DNA of 64,000 bases from a virus, in the IMG/VR virus record IMGVR_UViG_3300020021_000003, positions 37,047 through 101,046 of that record; one strand, written 5' to 3'. Each line of letters begins with the position of its first letter. Position 1 is the stretch's first letter. This document shows, one piece after another, positions 21,371 to 28,712 of this stretch. A program made the position numbers and the translations under genes. The notes beneath the pieces are model-generated. The model was not told where the DNA came from, did not search any database, and saw only the letters and a program-made list of their open reading frames with translations.

Positions 21371-21396
21371 CCCCTGAGACAGCCTCTCAGGGGTTT
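21371..21396 (+). terminator. rho-independent terminator
   Basis: CCCCTGAGA and TCTCAGGGG form a stem followed by TTTT. It closes the 20,224-21,359 unit. Confidence 0.85.
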
Positions 21397-21435
21397 TGGT
21401 GTGTCTGGTGGACTCCTGGACCACCCTAGCTAGTT

Positions 21436-21450
21436 GATCTTGTTAGAGAG
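21436..21450 (+). repeat. dispersed 15-mer GATCTTGTTAGAGAG, copy C
   Basis: Preceded by the hairpin GGTGG-ACTCCTGGA-CCACC and CTAGCTAGTT. The hairpin and 15-mer together recur, inverted, at 28,623-28,670. Confidence 0.8.
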
Positions 21451-21476
21451 CCCTTCAATCCGTTTCAGACCAGGGC

Positions 21477-21505
21477 TTGACACGGATCATCAGAGCTACT
21501 AGATT
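21477..21505 (+). promoter_or_regulatory. sigma70-like promoter
   Basis: TTGACA (21477-21482), 17 bases, TAGATT (21500-21505), 60 bases before the next gene. Confidence 0.7.
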
Positions 21506-21564
21506 CATGTTTGTCAGCACGACGCAGACACCCGACTGAGGGTCAACGCAACGGAGAGCAGACA

Positions 21565-21792
21565 ATGACTGAGAAGATGCAGAGTTGCCGATCGGATGAG
21601 GGAAAGATCGTCGGATTGGTTGATGCCTGCATTGGCATTCACCGGTTCTTGGCAGAGTCTGATTTGAGCCTGCCCGATGTGCAGGAAGCACTAGCCGACA
21701 TGTTCATGGACCCTGATTTCCTCAAGATCCAAGAGGCAGGCATGCACGCTGTGCAGATGGTTGCGGCAAGAAAGGCAAAGCAATGCCAATAG
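21565..21792 (+). CDS. hypothetical helical protein, 75 aa
   Basis: The start at 21565 (GGAG 8 bases upstream) is preferred to a longer frame from 21511. KIVGLVDACIGIHRFLAESD, then LPDVQEALADMFMDPDFL. Not recognised. All helical. Confidence 0.65.
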   Translation: MTEKMQSCRSDEGKIVGLVDACIGIHRFLAESDLSLPDVQEALADMFMDPDFLKIQEAGMHAVQMVAARKAKQCQ

Positions 21793-22025
21793 GTGTAGGA
21801 TCAAAGGCTACCGTGTGGCATGAGGATGATAAGACCTCAGAGATCAAGGGTCTCACCACTTCCGAACTTGCTCTACTCGTGGTAGGTTTGGGAGCGCTCG
21901 TTGAGTATGAGAGCATCAGTGCTACGGCTGCGATAGAGGCTCTTGATCTTCGGGAGGCTTTGGCCGAAGCAATGGATCTGAAATTGGGTCTCCCACCCCG
22001 CTTGACGGAGTCGCAGACGACTTGA
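21783..22025 (+). CDS. hypothetical protein, 80 aa
   Basis: It overlaps the previous gene by 10 bases. TSELALLVVGLGALVEYESI, then helical repeats (AAIEALDLREALAEAMDLKL). Not recognised. It precedes the 290-base region holding the structured RNA. Confidence 0.65.
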   Translation: MPIGVGSKATVWHEDDKTSEIKGLTTSELALLVVGLGALVEYESISATAAIEALDLREALAEAMDLKLGLPPRLTESQTT

Positions 22026-22136
22026 CACGCTAGACAGCAAGTGCAAGGATAGGCGCAGCAGGACAGCACAAAGCCCCAAACAGAGGGTCAGGGAAACTTG
22101 ACACCGTGCGGGGAGCATGAAAGGGTACACAGTACG

Positions 22137-22278
22137 GGAATGGTCGTTCAGCAGGTAAGAAACCTGAGATGTCCGCATAAAACATGCGGGATAAGCTGTA
22201 ACATCAGGGTTCACCATTCCGCCTAGTGGTTGCTTACCTTCTACAGGGATCGAATAATATCTCTCTGTAGCGGGTAAG
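22137..22278 (+). ncRNA. candidate structured leader RNA
   Basis: A multi-branch structure can be drawn. P1 GGAATGGT (22137-22144) pairs with ACCATTCC (22213-22220) and encloses hairpin CAGGT-AAGAA-ACCTG (22152-22166) and a second arm GATGT/ACATC (22168-22205) topped by CCGCAT-AAAAC-ATGCGG. A further hairpin (CTTACC..CTACAG / CTGTAG..GGTAAG) spans 22233-22278, ending 34 bases before the next start codon. Possible riboswitch, protein-binding leader or small RNA. I do not match it to a known class. Confidence 0.5.
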
Positions 22279-22312
22279 GAACTACTAGACGCGCAGCACA
22301 ATAGGAGTAGTA

Positions 22313-22708
22313 ATGTGCATTGCAGGGGACGCGCCTTGTCCCAACGCTTGTCGGTGTGGTTGTAACTCTGGCGAATACGAATGTGCTTGTGAGGCTGCAA
22401 TGCAGATCGTCTATCAGAACCGTGTGCCGCATGCTTCGCAAGAGGTCATTGACTCTGAGGTGTGGTCATGGCAGGATGGCACTGTGGACCACATCGGAGA
22501 CAGTGTGGCACAGGCGATTGCGGCACAGTGGCACTCGCCTGGATCTCCGAACAGTACGGCACTGAGCACAATGGGTGCCGTTACGTGGGATATGCGCATT
22601 GAGGACTTTGCGAGTGATGTGGAGTACCTGTTGGCTGGGCAAGAGGACCGCTGGGCACTTGATGCCCTTGAGACCTACATTCAGGCTGCACAAGAGGGAG
22701 AGCTGTAA
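22313..22708 (+). CDS. Cys-rich N-terminus hypothetical protein, 131 aa
   Basis: ATG follows AGGAG with 6-base spacing. The first 30 residues are very Cys-rich (CIAGDAPCPNACRCGCNSG, then YECACEA), likely zinc-binding, followed by an acidic helical region. Not recognised. Its leader contains the structured RNA, so its expression may be controlled at RNA level. Confidence 0.7.
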   Translation: MCIAGDAPCPNACRCGCNSGEYECACEAAMQIVYQNRVPHASQEVIDSEVWSWQDGTVDHIGDSVAQAIAAQWHSPGSPNSTALSTMGAVTWDMRIEDFASDVEYLLAGQEDRWALDALETYIQAAQEGEL

Positions 22709-22915
22709 ATGATGACTCGCCAGGATTTCGAGAAGTTCGCCATTGTCATTCGTGACCAGGTGAACAGTGTTCCTGATGGACTCAGTCCGTTTGAAAGGCA
22801 TTTGATTGCGGCAACTCTCATCGAAATTGCCTCTGATCTCGCCGACGTGATGGAGGGTTCGAATTCTCTGTTTGACCGGAGTCGTTTCCTCAAGGCTTGT
22901 GGAGTGCCGGAGTAG
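22709..22915 (+). CDS. hypothetical protein, 68 aa
   Basis: It starts immediately after the previous stop. MTRQDFEKFAIVIRDQVN, then PFERHLIAATLIEIASDLAD. Helical; similar short proteins beginning TRQDFE are frequent in actinophages, function unknown. Confidence 0.7.
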   Translation: MMTRQDFEKFAIVIRDQVNSVPDGLSPFERHLIAATLIEIASDLADVMEGSNSLFDRSRFLKACGVPE

Positions 22916-22930
22916 TTCGCTTAGCTTTCT

Positions 22931-22971
22931 CTAGGAAATACACGTAAGGGTTGTGCCCTTATAGTTCCTAG
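22931..22971 (+). terminator. nested hairpin after 22,915
   Basis: CTAGGAA (22931-22937) and TTCCTAG (22965-22971) enclose a second stem, TAAGGG-TTGTG-CCCTTA. There is no T-run, so it may be a processing site or attenuator rather than a classic terminator. Confidence 0.4.
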
Positions 22972-23024
22972 GGATTACTAGCCGAATTACACAGGGTAAT
23001 CGACTTAACGTGAAGGGTAGTCTC

Positions 23025-23423
23025 ATGACTGCAATTACTGTCGCCGCTTTCTTCCCGGACAACGACGGTGAGATCGTTCGGGTGCACGATGCCTCTTGCA
23101 CGCATACGCTGCGAGACTGGCGCGCCTATGGTGCTCCTGTCATGCTGTACGTGGAGACCGGTAAGGCCATCGTTCGACAGCTCAGCAAGAACGGTATTCG
23201 CTTCAAGGGTGTGCGCGTGATGCCCTGTGCACGGATTCCTGAAGGGTACTGGAGCCACACTCCGACCGGTGAGCGTATGAAGCTCCACCACACTCGTATC
23301 GGCGCTCTCAACGCCACTCACCGTATCCGCAAGATCGATGCGGAGTCGGGCCACTTCAACACCCCTGAGCTTGCGCCGTACATGAGCGTGCGCTACGGTT
23401 TCAAGTACACCAACGCCAAGTAA
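23025..23423 (+). CDS. hypothetical protein, 132 aa
   Basis: The start at 23025 is chosen for AAGGG upstream. FFPDNDGEIVRVHDASCTHT, then GIRFKGVRVMPCARIPEGYW and RYGFKYTNAK. Beta-rich with scattered Cys and His. Not recognised. Confidence 0.7.
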   Translation: MTAITVAAFFPDNDGEIVRVHDASCTHTLRDWRAYGAPVMLYVETGKAIVRQLSKNGIRFKGVRVMPCARIPEGYWSHTPTGERMKLHHTRIGALNATHRIRKIDAESGHFNTPELAPYMSVRYGFKYTNAK

Positions 23424-23502
23424 TCCAGCGAATATCATTCCCGTTACGGCGGGATTGGTATTGACCGGATTAAAGGGTAATTCGGGCAACGAGAGGACTG
23501 TC

Positions 23503-23889
23503 ATGTCAAGGGTTATCGATGTTCCCGAAACTGTTGCACTTGTTGACGCTGCGATTGAGTTGCGTGGACGCAAGTACGTCTATCCGCGTCCCCAGGGTGC
23601 TGGCTGCCAATACGTGACCAACCTGGGCACGCCTGAGCAGGAGCCTGGTTGCATTATTGGAGCGGCTCTGATCAATGGTGGAGTAGTAGAGCCTGAGTTC
23701 TTTTTGGGAGAGAATAACGCGGGTGAGTACAATCACCTGATCATCAATGCTATCTACGAAAGCATTCCTGGAGTGGAGTTCACTAGTCAAGCCATGTCTT
23801 ACATGTCCATAGTTCAGGCACGACAGGATTGCGGTGAATCCTGGGGAGCCTCTGTTGACTACGCCAAGAGCAAGCTCGATATCAACTAG
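23503..23889 (+). CDS. hypothetical protein, 128 aa, related to 46,427 gene
   Basis: ATG follows AGAGG with 7-base spacing. YPRPQGAGCQYV, PGCIIGAALINGGV and QDCGESWGASVDYAKSKL. The protein at 46,427-46,804 has the same order (ACGYVDDE, SCLIGCYLVEKG, DFGQSWGYAYDAT), so the genome carries two members of one family. Function unknown. Confidence 0.75.
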   Translation: MSRVIDVPETVALVDAAIELRGRKYVYPRPQGAGCQYVTNLGTPEQEPGCIIGAALINGGVVEPEFFLGENNAGEYNHLIINAIYESIPGVEFTSQAMSYMSIVQARQDCGESWGASVDYAKSKLDIN

Positions 23890-23900
23890 GGAGAAACAAT

Positions 23901-24098
23901 ATGGATAAGACTGCTCTTGCTAAGCTTGGATTTGCTATGGTCTGTTCCGTTCTACTTGGCGGAATGGTTCTGATGTTCGCGGCGCCGTTTGTTGGCCTGT
24001 CTTTCGGGTATTGGGCTGGAGTACTGATCTGCTATGCGATTGAGGGTATGATCGGCGCAGGTGTGATGTTCGGTATTCAGGCAGCCCAGGATGTTTAG
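23901..24098 (+). CDS. membrane protein, two spans, 65 aa
   Basis: ALAKLGFAMVCSVLLGGMVL and YWAGVLICYAIEGMIGAGVM are two membrane helices separated by a short loop. The binding site GGGAGAA precedes the ATG. Small two-span proteins here could be holin-like, but no lysis gene is near. Confidence 0.7.
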   Translation: MDKTALAKLGFAMVCSVLLGGMVLMFAAPFVGLSFGYWAGVLICYAIEGMIGAGVMFGIQAAQDV

Positions 24099-24128
24099 GC
24101 TTCCAAGTAACTTCTATGATTGGATGCT

Positions 24129-24266
24129 ATGAAGAAATTTAGGTATTTCGTTTGGGGATTTTCCTCCGCGTGGTTCCTTAGTTTGGCTCTAGTCGGTAGT
24201 ATTTACGGCATGGTTGGACTAGTTCTGATTGTTGCTATTCTTGTTATTGACTATCTCTCTAGTTGA
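24129..24266 (+). CDS. membrane protein, 45 aa
   Basis: MKKFRYFVWGFSSAWFLS, then a long hydrophobic stretch and a short tail DYLSS. One long or two short spans with a positively charged N-terminus. No clear Shine-Dalgarno sequence. It follows another small membrane protein. Confidence 0.5.
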   Translation: MKKFRYFVWGFSSAWFLSLALVGSIYGMVGLVLIVAILVIDYLSS

Positions 24267-24274
24267 TTGAGCTT

Positions 24275-24321
24275 CCCGCTATTCATACACGTTCTCTTTG
24301 TGAGGGAATAGGAATAGCGGG
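24275..24321 (+). terminator. hairpin, probable terminator
   Basis: CCCGCTATT (24275-24283) and AATAGCGGG (24313-24321), 9 bp, with a 29-base loop. Followed by TTACT rather than a T-run. Confidence 0.5.
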
Positions 24322-24356
24322 TTACTGAACCAATTAAAAGATCTTGAGGTCAGGTA

Positions 24357-24385
24357 TTGACTCAGGCTGGCTAGGAGGCTAGGTT
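24357..24385 (+). promoter_or_regulatory. sigma70-like promoter
   Basis: TTGACT (24357-24362), 17 bases, TAGGTT (24380-24385). Transcription would begin at or next to the ATG at 24392, so the ParB-like gene may be read from a leaderless message. Confidence 0.55.
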
Positions 24386-24391
24386 GAAGGC

Positions 24392-24706
24392 ATGACAAAG
24401 ACGATGGATCTTGCGGCACTGCTGTCCATGGACTCCAACGATGCACGGTGCATGGGACTCCGCAAGGTACGGGACATCATGAGTGTGAAGCGCAAGGATG
24501 CCGGATACCTGCGTCTGTGCGACTCGATCAGGAGCGAGGGTATCTCTTCCCCCATCCTGATCTGCCGTAGCCGTAGGGGACGTCCTGTAGTCTTCAACGG
24601 GCATCACAGGATCGCTGCCGCTATCGAATGCGGCATCACAGAGCTTCCGGTCACGGAAGATTTCATGCTGAGCGAAGATGAGAAGTGGACGGAAGAATGC
24701 GCGTAA
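24392..24706 (+). CDS. ParB/Srx-like nuclease-fold protein, 104 aa
   Basis: Contains the ParB N-terminal pattern: LCDSIRSEGISSPILICRSR, then GRPVVFNGHHRIAAAIECGI and TELPV. The GHHR motif corresponds to box II (G-x-x-R). Phage proteins of this fold bind DNA or nucleotides and may use CTP or ATP. It lacks the HTH and dimer domains of full ParB. It could regulate the following genes. The next start overlaps its end. Confidence 0.78.
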   Translation: MTKTMDLAALLSMDSNDARCMGLRKVRDIMSVKRKDAGYLRLCDSIRSEGISSPILICRSRRGRPVVFNGHHRIAAAIECGITELPVTEDFMLSEDEKWTEECA

Positions 24707-25092
24707 CTGAGGATGACTTTAACCGGCTGGTGACTCAGGTTGCAGTCTATGATCCGAAGTGGTATTTCGAAGACTACAACGAGGGTGTTACGGATCATGT
24801 AGTCCATCGCGTGTACCCGTTCCGCTACATCAACGAGCTGGACAGCTCTTACAGCTCAGTCCTGTTCGCCCGAGAGTTCTTGGAGCGCCAAGACATCGCC
24901 TATACGGTCGTCTACGACGCCGGAGACATGAATTGGTGCATCCTGTCCGACTACGCTCCTCCGCACTGGGTTGAGGCTGTAGAGCGCTCCAAGGCTTGGA
25001 ATGATCAACTGACACTCCAGAACTTGCAGCCCCGGGAGCTTGACAAGCCTTTCGCCCCTGCACTAGGTTGGAACCAACAGCCCAGCGAATAA
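24697..25092 (+). CDS. hypothetical protein, 131 aa
   Basis: ATG 24697 inside the end of the ParB-like gene; a GTG at 24685 is an alternative. FNRLVTQVAVYDPKWYFEDY, then SVLFAREFLERQDIAYTVVY and PPHWVEAVERSKAW. Acidic and aromatic. Not recognised. Coupled to the ParB-like gene. Confidence 0.65.
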   Translation: MRVTEDDFNRLVTQVAVYDPKWYFEDYNEGVTDHVVHRVYPFRYINELDSSYSSVLFAREFLERQDIAYTVVYDAGDMNWCILSDYAPPHWVEAVERSKAWNDQLTLQNLQPRELDKPFAPALGWNQQPSE

Positions 25093-25100
25093 GGGAAGTT

Positions 25101-25406
25101 ATGGAAACGGCAGTCAAGGAATATCGCGTATGGCTGGAGACTGGTGATCTGCTAGGTCTGGTCTGCGTCTACAAGCGGCGTGCATGGTGGACGGTTGAGA
25201 ACGAACAGCCGTTCTATATCAGTGAGCGTCCGAAGCCCAAGGGTTTCCGCAGTGAGCAGGATGCTTACGACTACGCCATGGGCGAGGCAGAACGTTACAT
25301 GTCTCAGGCCATGGAATGGGAAGAGGCAGAGACCGAACGTCAGGGTTACGCATGGGATGCGGAGTTCTCCGATTCCTATCACATTCAAGTGACGGAGGCA
25401 GAATGA
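25101..25406 (+). CDS. hypothetical protein, 101 aa
   Basis: The start at 25101 follows AAGGG; a longer frame would overlap the previous gene. VKEYRVWLETGDLLGLVCVY, RRAWWTVENEQPFYI, then an acidic helix (YAMGEAERYMSQAMEWEEAE). Not recognised. Confidence 0.65.
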   Translation: METAVKEYRVWLETGDLLGLVCVYKRRAWWTVENEQPFYISERPKPKGFRSEQDAYDYAMGEAERYMSQAMEWEEAETERQGYAWDAEFSDSYHIQVTEAE

Positions 25407-25636
25407 CCAGCACCAATGAGCAGGTTGCACAGGATTTCTTCAAGAACTTCCCGGATAAGCCTGGTGCGCGAGTCGGCGACAAGGTAGTCTTCCTGATGGT
25501 AGAGAACGACAGCATCCTCCGCTATCAGGGTACGCTGTGGCAGACACGGTCAGATGGTGCGGGTACCATCCTTGTAGGCAACCTGTTCAAGACTACCACC
25601 ATGACCTACGTTCGCAAGGCACAGACGGATAGCTGA
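25403..25636 (+). CDS. hypothetical protein, 77 aa
   Basis: It overlaps the previous stop by ATGA, with GGAGGCAG upstream. ARVGDKVVFLMVENDSILRY and GTILVGNLFKTTTMTYVRKA suggest a small beta-barrel. Not recognised. Confidence 0.65.
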   Translation: MTSTNEQVAQDFFKNFPDKPGARVGDKVVFLMVENDSILRYQGTLWQTRSDGAGTILVGNLFKTTTMTYVRKAQTDS

Positions 25637-25718
25637 GTTTTTCACTGCATAGGGCTTGCGTTCTGTGCGGTGAGATGGTTAGCTAGCACCAGCAACCAAC
25701 CGGACGAGAGGCTACACC

Positions 25719-25976
25719 ATGACTGAGCTTGAGATGATGGCGCGAGTTGCTGTCAACCCGCTCGTACAGCAGTACCGCAAGGTTGTGCAGGAGTATCGTA
25801 ACCGCATGGTCGCTGCGTATGGTCCCGACTTCGATGCCGAGTGGACGAACGATGCTGACCTTGACCCGCGCGGCTTCAAGATCATGACGGACCGTGAGCG
25901 TGAGAAGTACAATGCTCTGCACATCCGGATGAACGTGGTCCGGAAGATGGTCCGGGAAAGTCTTCAGAACCGCTAG
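25719..25976 (+). CDS. hypothetical helical protein, 85 aa
   Basis: AGAGG precedes the ATG. LVQQYRKVVQEYRNRMVAAY, then LDPRGFKIMTDREREKYNAL. Basic and helical, possibly nucleic-acid binding. The bases before its ATG (GGCTACACC) resemble those before the next gene (GGATTACACC), a repeated translation-start context. Confidence 0.68.
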   Translation: MTELEMMARVAVNPLVQQYRKVVQEYRNRMVAAYGPDFDAEWTNDADLDPRGFKIMTDREREKYNALHIRMNVVRKMVRESLQNR

Positions 25977-26054
25977 ACAGCGTAGCTAGTAGGGTATAGA
26001 GTTACACCAACAAGCCAAACAGAGCCAAACGGCTCAAGGACAAAGGATTACACC

Positions 26055-26258
26055 ATGAACGCTCTGCTCCGGAAGCTCGTTTCGTACACCACCATCAGCG
26101 GCGAGACCGTCAAGGGCAAGATCATTGCGGCCGGTCGGGACAAGTACGGCCCGCTGTACGTCGTCAAGGTCACCACTGCGGATGTGCGTGCGTATGCCAA
26201 GGGTTCGACCTTCGCTGTCTCCGCTGAGAACTTCGGCAGTGTCCTGGTCCTGCGGTGA
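26055..26258 (+). CDS. hypothetical small beta protein, 67 aa
   Basis: AAGGATTACACC precedes the ATG. LVSYTTISGETVKGKIIAAG, then YVVKVTTADVRAYAKGSTF. An SH3-like barrel is likely. Not recognised. Confidence 0.65.
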   Translation: MNALLRKLVSYTTISGETVKGKIIAAGRDKYGPLYVVKVTTADVRAYAKGSTFAVSAENFGSVLVLR

Positions 26259-26461
26259 GAATCGCAATCATTGAGTGGACCGTGAACATTGGAAACGGTC
26301 CCAGGACAATGACACATGCGATTGTCGAGAGGACAGGACAAGATTTGGAAAGTGCCGCATCTCGTTGGGCATACATGTCCCTGTCCGAAAAGGCTTACGA
26401 GAACTGCACCATTACGGTGTGCAATACCGATCCCGCGAGCATGGAAGTTATTCGTGGATAA
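26255..26461 (+). CDS. hypothetical protein, 68 aa
   Basis: GTG start overlapping the previous stop (GTGA) and no Shine-Dalgarno sequence, so probably translated by coupling. IIEWTVNIGNGPRTMTHAIV, then SEKAYENCTITVCNTDPASM. Not recognised. Confidence 0.6.
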   Translation: MRIAIIEWTVNIGNGPRTMTHAIVERTGQDLESAASRWAYMSLSEKAYENCTITVCNTDPASMEVIRG

Positions 26462-26624
26462 TCTGATCTCAACCGTAGGGGAATTGCGAAAGAGGCTCGC
26501 AGGAATGCCGGACGATTGGCCGGTGGCTGTGTTCGTTGATGACAATTGCGGTTGCTGTTCTACCGGTGGCGGATGGGAGCAACTGCAAGTTGAGCTTACG
26601 GACGGAATGGTTAAGATTCGGTAA
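26454..26624 (+). CDS. small protein of the TxxELxxxLxxxP family, 56 aa
   Basis: The GTG start at 26454 has GGAAG 6 bases upstream. STVGELRKRLAGMPDDWPVA and DDNCGCC. The next gene has the same order (TTGELIKFLQELPADTPVYI), and a third member is at 49,640 (VADVIKILSTFPGNMEVKV). A family of short proteins with this motif is common in phages; function unknown. Confidence 0.6.
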   Translation: MDNLISTVGELRKRLAGMPDDWPVAVFVDDNCGCCSTGGGWEQLQVELTDGMVKIR

Positions 26625-26779
26625 TGGACTACTCAGATGCATATCCGCAGACTACGGGAGAACTGATTAAGTTTCTTCAGGAACTCCCCGCAGACACTCC
26701 GGTGTATATCAGTGCGCACGATGGTGGTTGGGAAGCTGTAGAGGCTTTCTTTGAGGATGGAATAGCTTACCTGAGCTAG
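26624..26779 (+). CDS. small protein of the same family, 51 aa
   Basis: It overlaps the previous stop (TAATG). QTTGELIKFLQELPADTPVY, then SAHDGGWEAVEAFFEDGI. A paralogue of the preceding gene; likely a tandem duplication. Confidence 0.62.
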   Translation: MDYSDAYPQTTGELIKFLQELPADTPVYISAHDGGWEAVEAFFEDGIAYLS

Positions 26780-26841
26780 TTCTCTTGTGGGATTCAGAAT
26801 GCAGAGTTTCTGAGTCCTACTGGACCACTAGAGGAGAGAAC

Positions 26842-27183
26842 ATGGCTGACACGTCGATCGACTCTGACACGCTTGCCTACGTAGCAGCAGGAGCCAAGTA
26901 TCTCGACGAAACATCGCCCGATTGGGCGCTGTACATGAATTCGCGAGAGCTGGACATGTCGGACGGAGAGTACTGCGTCCTCGGGCAATACCATGGAGAC
27001 TATTTCACGGGTCTGAATGTTCGTAAGTTGTCGCATGATGACGCTCACGACTACGGTTTCAGTGTGCTGACGGCTGCTGGTTTTGAGGGTTCTGAGTATT
27101 GGGACACCTACGATGAGTGGACACAGCTCACCTACATGTGGCGTGATGAGATCGCCAAGCGTCTTGCCGTACATGTGCTCTAG
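26842..27183 (+). CDS. hypothetical protein, 113 aa
   Basis: The start MADTSIDS is chosen for GAGGAGAG upstream. YVAAGAKYLDETSPDWALYM, then EYCVLGQYHGDYFTGLNVR and LTYMWRDEIAKRLAV. The CVLGQ pattern recurs in small actinophage proteins of unknown role. Confidence 0.68.
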   Translation: MADTSIDSDTLAYVAAGAKYLDETSPDWALYMNSRELDMSDGEYCVLGQYHGDYFTGLNVRKLSHDDAHDYGFSVLTAAGFEGSEYWDTYDEWTQLTYMWRDEIAKRLAVHVL

Positions 27184-27187
27184 TGGC

Positions 27188-27217
27188 TTGACAGGATGGA
27201 GCTTGCTCCGGTAAGTT
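27188..27217 (+). promoter_or_regulatory. possible promoter
   Basis: TTGACA (27188-27193), 18 bases, TAAGTT (27212-27217), just after the previous stop. The spacer carries the palindrome GGAGCTTGCTCC, a possible operator. Confidence 0.45.
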
Positions 27218-27266
27218 CCTTCCTATCAGGTTCCTAAGCGGTAGGAATCGGAAACAGGAGATGAAA

Positions 27267-28040
27267 ATGTCTGTTGATCTTGTGGCCTTGTTCGTCACGC
27301 TGGAGCAGTACGAGAGCACTGAGGAGAATACCACCAGCATTGGTGACATCATTCAGGAGTTTCCCGGCGTGTCGGAGACAGAGCTGTTTGAGGCTCTTGA
27401 GAAGCTTGCTGACGTGAAGCTGGTGGACGCTCTCGGACGCGGACTGACTGCTGAGTGGTTCATCGACGTCCCGGACGTCAACAGTGACAATGCGGAGAGT
27501 GTGGCAGAATCCGCTCTCAAGAGTGTTGAGCCGAAGCCTGAACCGCGCAAGCGTCGCACTGCTGCTGAGATGGCAGAGGCCAAGCGTCAGGAGCGCGAGC
27601 GTACGGAGTACAACGCCAAGGCTGCTGAGAGTCAGGATGCTGTGATGAGCCAGGGTGAGAACGTGGACTACAGTGATCTTGCTGAGGATGAGCTTCCCAG
27701 TGCTGTGCTGGAGATTCTGGAGGAGGCTCCGGCTACTCCGCTTGACGTTGCTCAGGCCATGGCTGTTCATCCGGCTACGCTGGTCACCGTTCCGAAGCCT
27801 TTCGTTTCGGTCGAGCATGAGAGCGACATTGAGAAGAACGGGCTTGCACTCGATGAGCCGGAGTTCATCCCTGAGCTTCCCGAGGGTGTCAACGGCAATA
27901 CCTGGTACATGGCGCACGCTGCCATCACTCAGACTGCGCGTGACTGGTGGATGGGCAAGGCAGCAGAGCAGCGCAACGCTTTCATCCTGGCCAATCCTGG
28001 TACGTCGATCACTGAGCAGGAACTTGCTGCGCGTCTCTAG
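27267..28040 (+). CDS. hypothetical protein, 257 aa
   Basis: The start at 27267 (AGGAG 6 bases upstream of the second ATG) is preferred to 27261. An N-terminal winged-helix-like part (IIQEFPGVSETELFEALEKL, then GLTAEWFIDVP), a charged Lys/Arg/Glu linker (RKRRTAAEMAEAKRQERER), an acidic segment, and a C-terminal helical domain. It might be a DNA-binding regulator. Not recognised beyond that. Confidence 0.7.
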   Translation: MSVDLVALFVTLEQYESTEENTTSIGDIIQEFPGVSETELFEALEKLADVKLVDALGRGLTAEWFIDVPDVNSDNAESVAESALKSVEPKPEPRKRRTAAEMAEAKRQERERTEYNAKAAESQDAVMSQGENVDYSDLAEDELPSAVLEILEEAPATPLDVAQAMAVHPATLVTVPKPFVSVEHESDIEKNGLALDEPEFIPELPEGVNGNTWYMAHAAITQTARDWWMGKAAEQRNAFILANPGTSITEQELAARL

Positions 28041-28104
28041 TGTGTGATAGGGATTGGGAATCATAAGATTCCCTTTCTCTATGACCTACTAGGAAGGGTT
28101 AGTA

Positions 28105-28311
28105 ATGGAAAGCCTTTTTGGTCCTGAGTTTTGGGCAATCGTGGAAAGCAAGATGCGCGAGGGGCAGAGGAAGGGACAAGCGATTGTCAATCTGACCTGT
28201 GAGATGTTTCCGGAGGCACGACAGCTCGACGGTACTCTCTGGGATTGCTTCTACCGCGATTCCCTGATCAGTGACTACCTAGAGCGTTTGGTGGATCTTC
28301 TCACTAAGTAA
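28105..28311 (+). CDS. hypothetical protein, 68 aa
   Basis: GGAAGGG precedes the ATG. FGPEFWAIVESKMREGQRKG, then LDGTLWDCFYRDSLISDYLE. Helical. Not recognised. Confidence 0.65.
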   Translation: MESLFGPEFWAIVESKMREGQRKGQAIVNLTCEMFPEARQLDGTLWDCFYRDSLISDYLERLVDLLTK

Positions 28312-28320
28312 GGAAAGGTA

Positions 28321-28506
28321 ATGGCTAAACGCTTTCGAAAGGGACAGAGAATCATTCACCAGCGGCGTGCTTGTGAGAATGTCAGGAAAGCATACAATGC
28401 CACTCCTGCCGATGCTCACCGCTGGTTTGTTCTCAACGGAATTCCCATCATGGAATTGAGTGAAATGTCCCGCAAGAGGATCAATCGTCTGATGTATCAG
28501 AAGTAG
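28321..28506 (+). CDS. basic hypothetical protein, 61 aa
   Basis: AAGGAAAGG precedes the ATG. KRFRKGQRIIHQRRACENVR, then MELSEMSRKRINRLMYQK. Strongly basic, likely nucleic-acid binding. Last gene of the G+C-rich rightward block. Confidence 0.65.
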   Translation: MAKRFRKGQRIIHQRRACENVRKAYNATPADAHRWFVLNGIPIMELSEMSRKRINRLMYQK

Positions 28507-28516
28507 CTGACACAGA

Positions 28517-28558
28517 GAAACCCCCTGGCCTACTCAAAGGCTTAGGGGGTTTCTTTAT
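28517..28558 (+). terminator. rho-independent terminator
   Basis: GAAACCCCCT and AGGGGGTTTC form a 10-bp stem followed by TTTAT. It ends the rightward block. Confidence 0.9.
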
Positions 28559-28612
28559 GCGGTTGACTTGACGTGTCCTCGCTAGAGTCTGTGCCGACAC
28601 AGGAGCGGGAAG

Positions 28613-28689
28613 CTCTCAGAGCCTCTCTAACAAGATCCAATAGGGAGGGTGGACTCAGGGACCACCTAAGGGGTCAGAGGCTCTGAGAG
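28613..28689. repeat. 14-bp inverted repeat enclosing element copy D
   Basis: CTCTCAGAGCCTCT (28613-28626) and AGAGGCTCTGAGAG (28676-28689). The interior holds the inverted 15-mer CTCTCTAACAAGATC (28623-28637) and the hairpin GGTGG..CCACC seen at copy C. It lies between converging gene blocks. Confidence 0.8.
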
Positions 28690-28712
28690 AGCCCTACAGA
28701 GCCGTTGTGAGG

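Noticed and set aside
22137-22220. tRNA on the plus strand (7-bp closing stem and GGTTC)
   Set aside because: No T-arm or anticodon arm of tRNA type; better described as a multi-branch leader.
28563-28588. Promoter TTGACT...TAGAGT after the terminator at 28.5 kb
   Set aside because: Spacing of 14 bases (or 9 from the overlapping TTGACG) is too short for a sigma70-type promoter.
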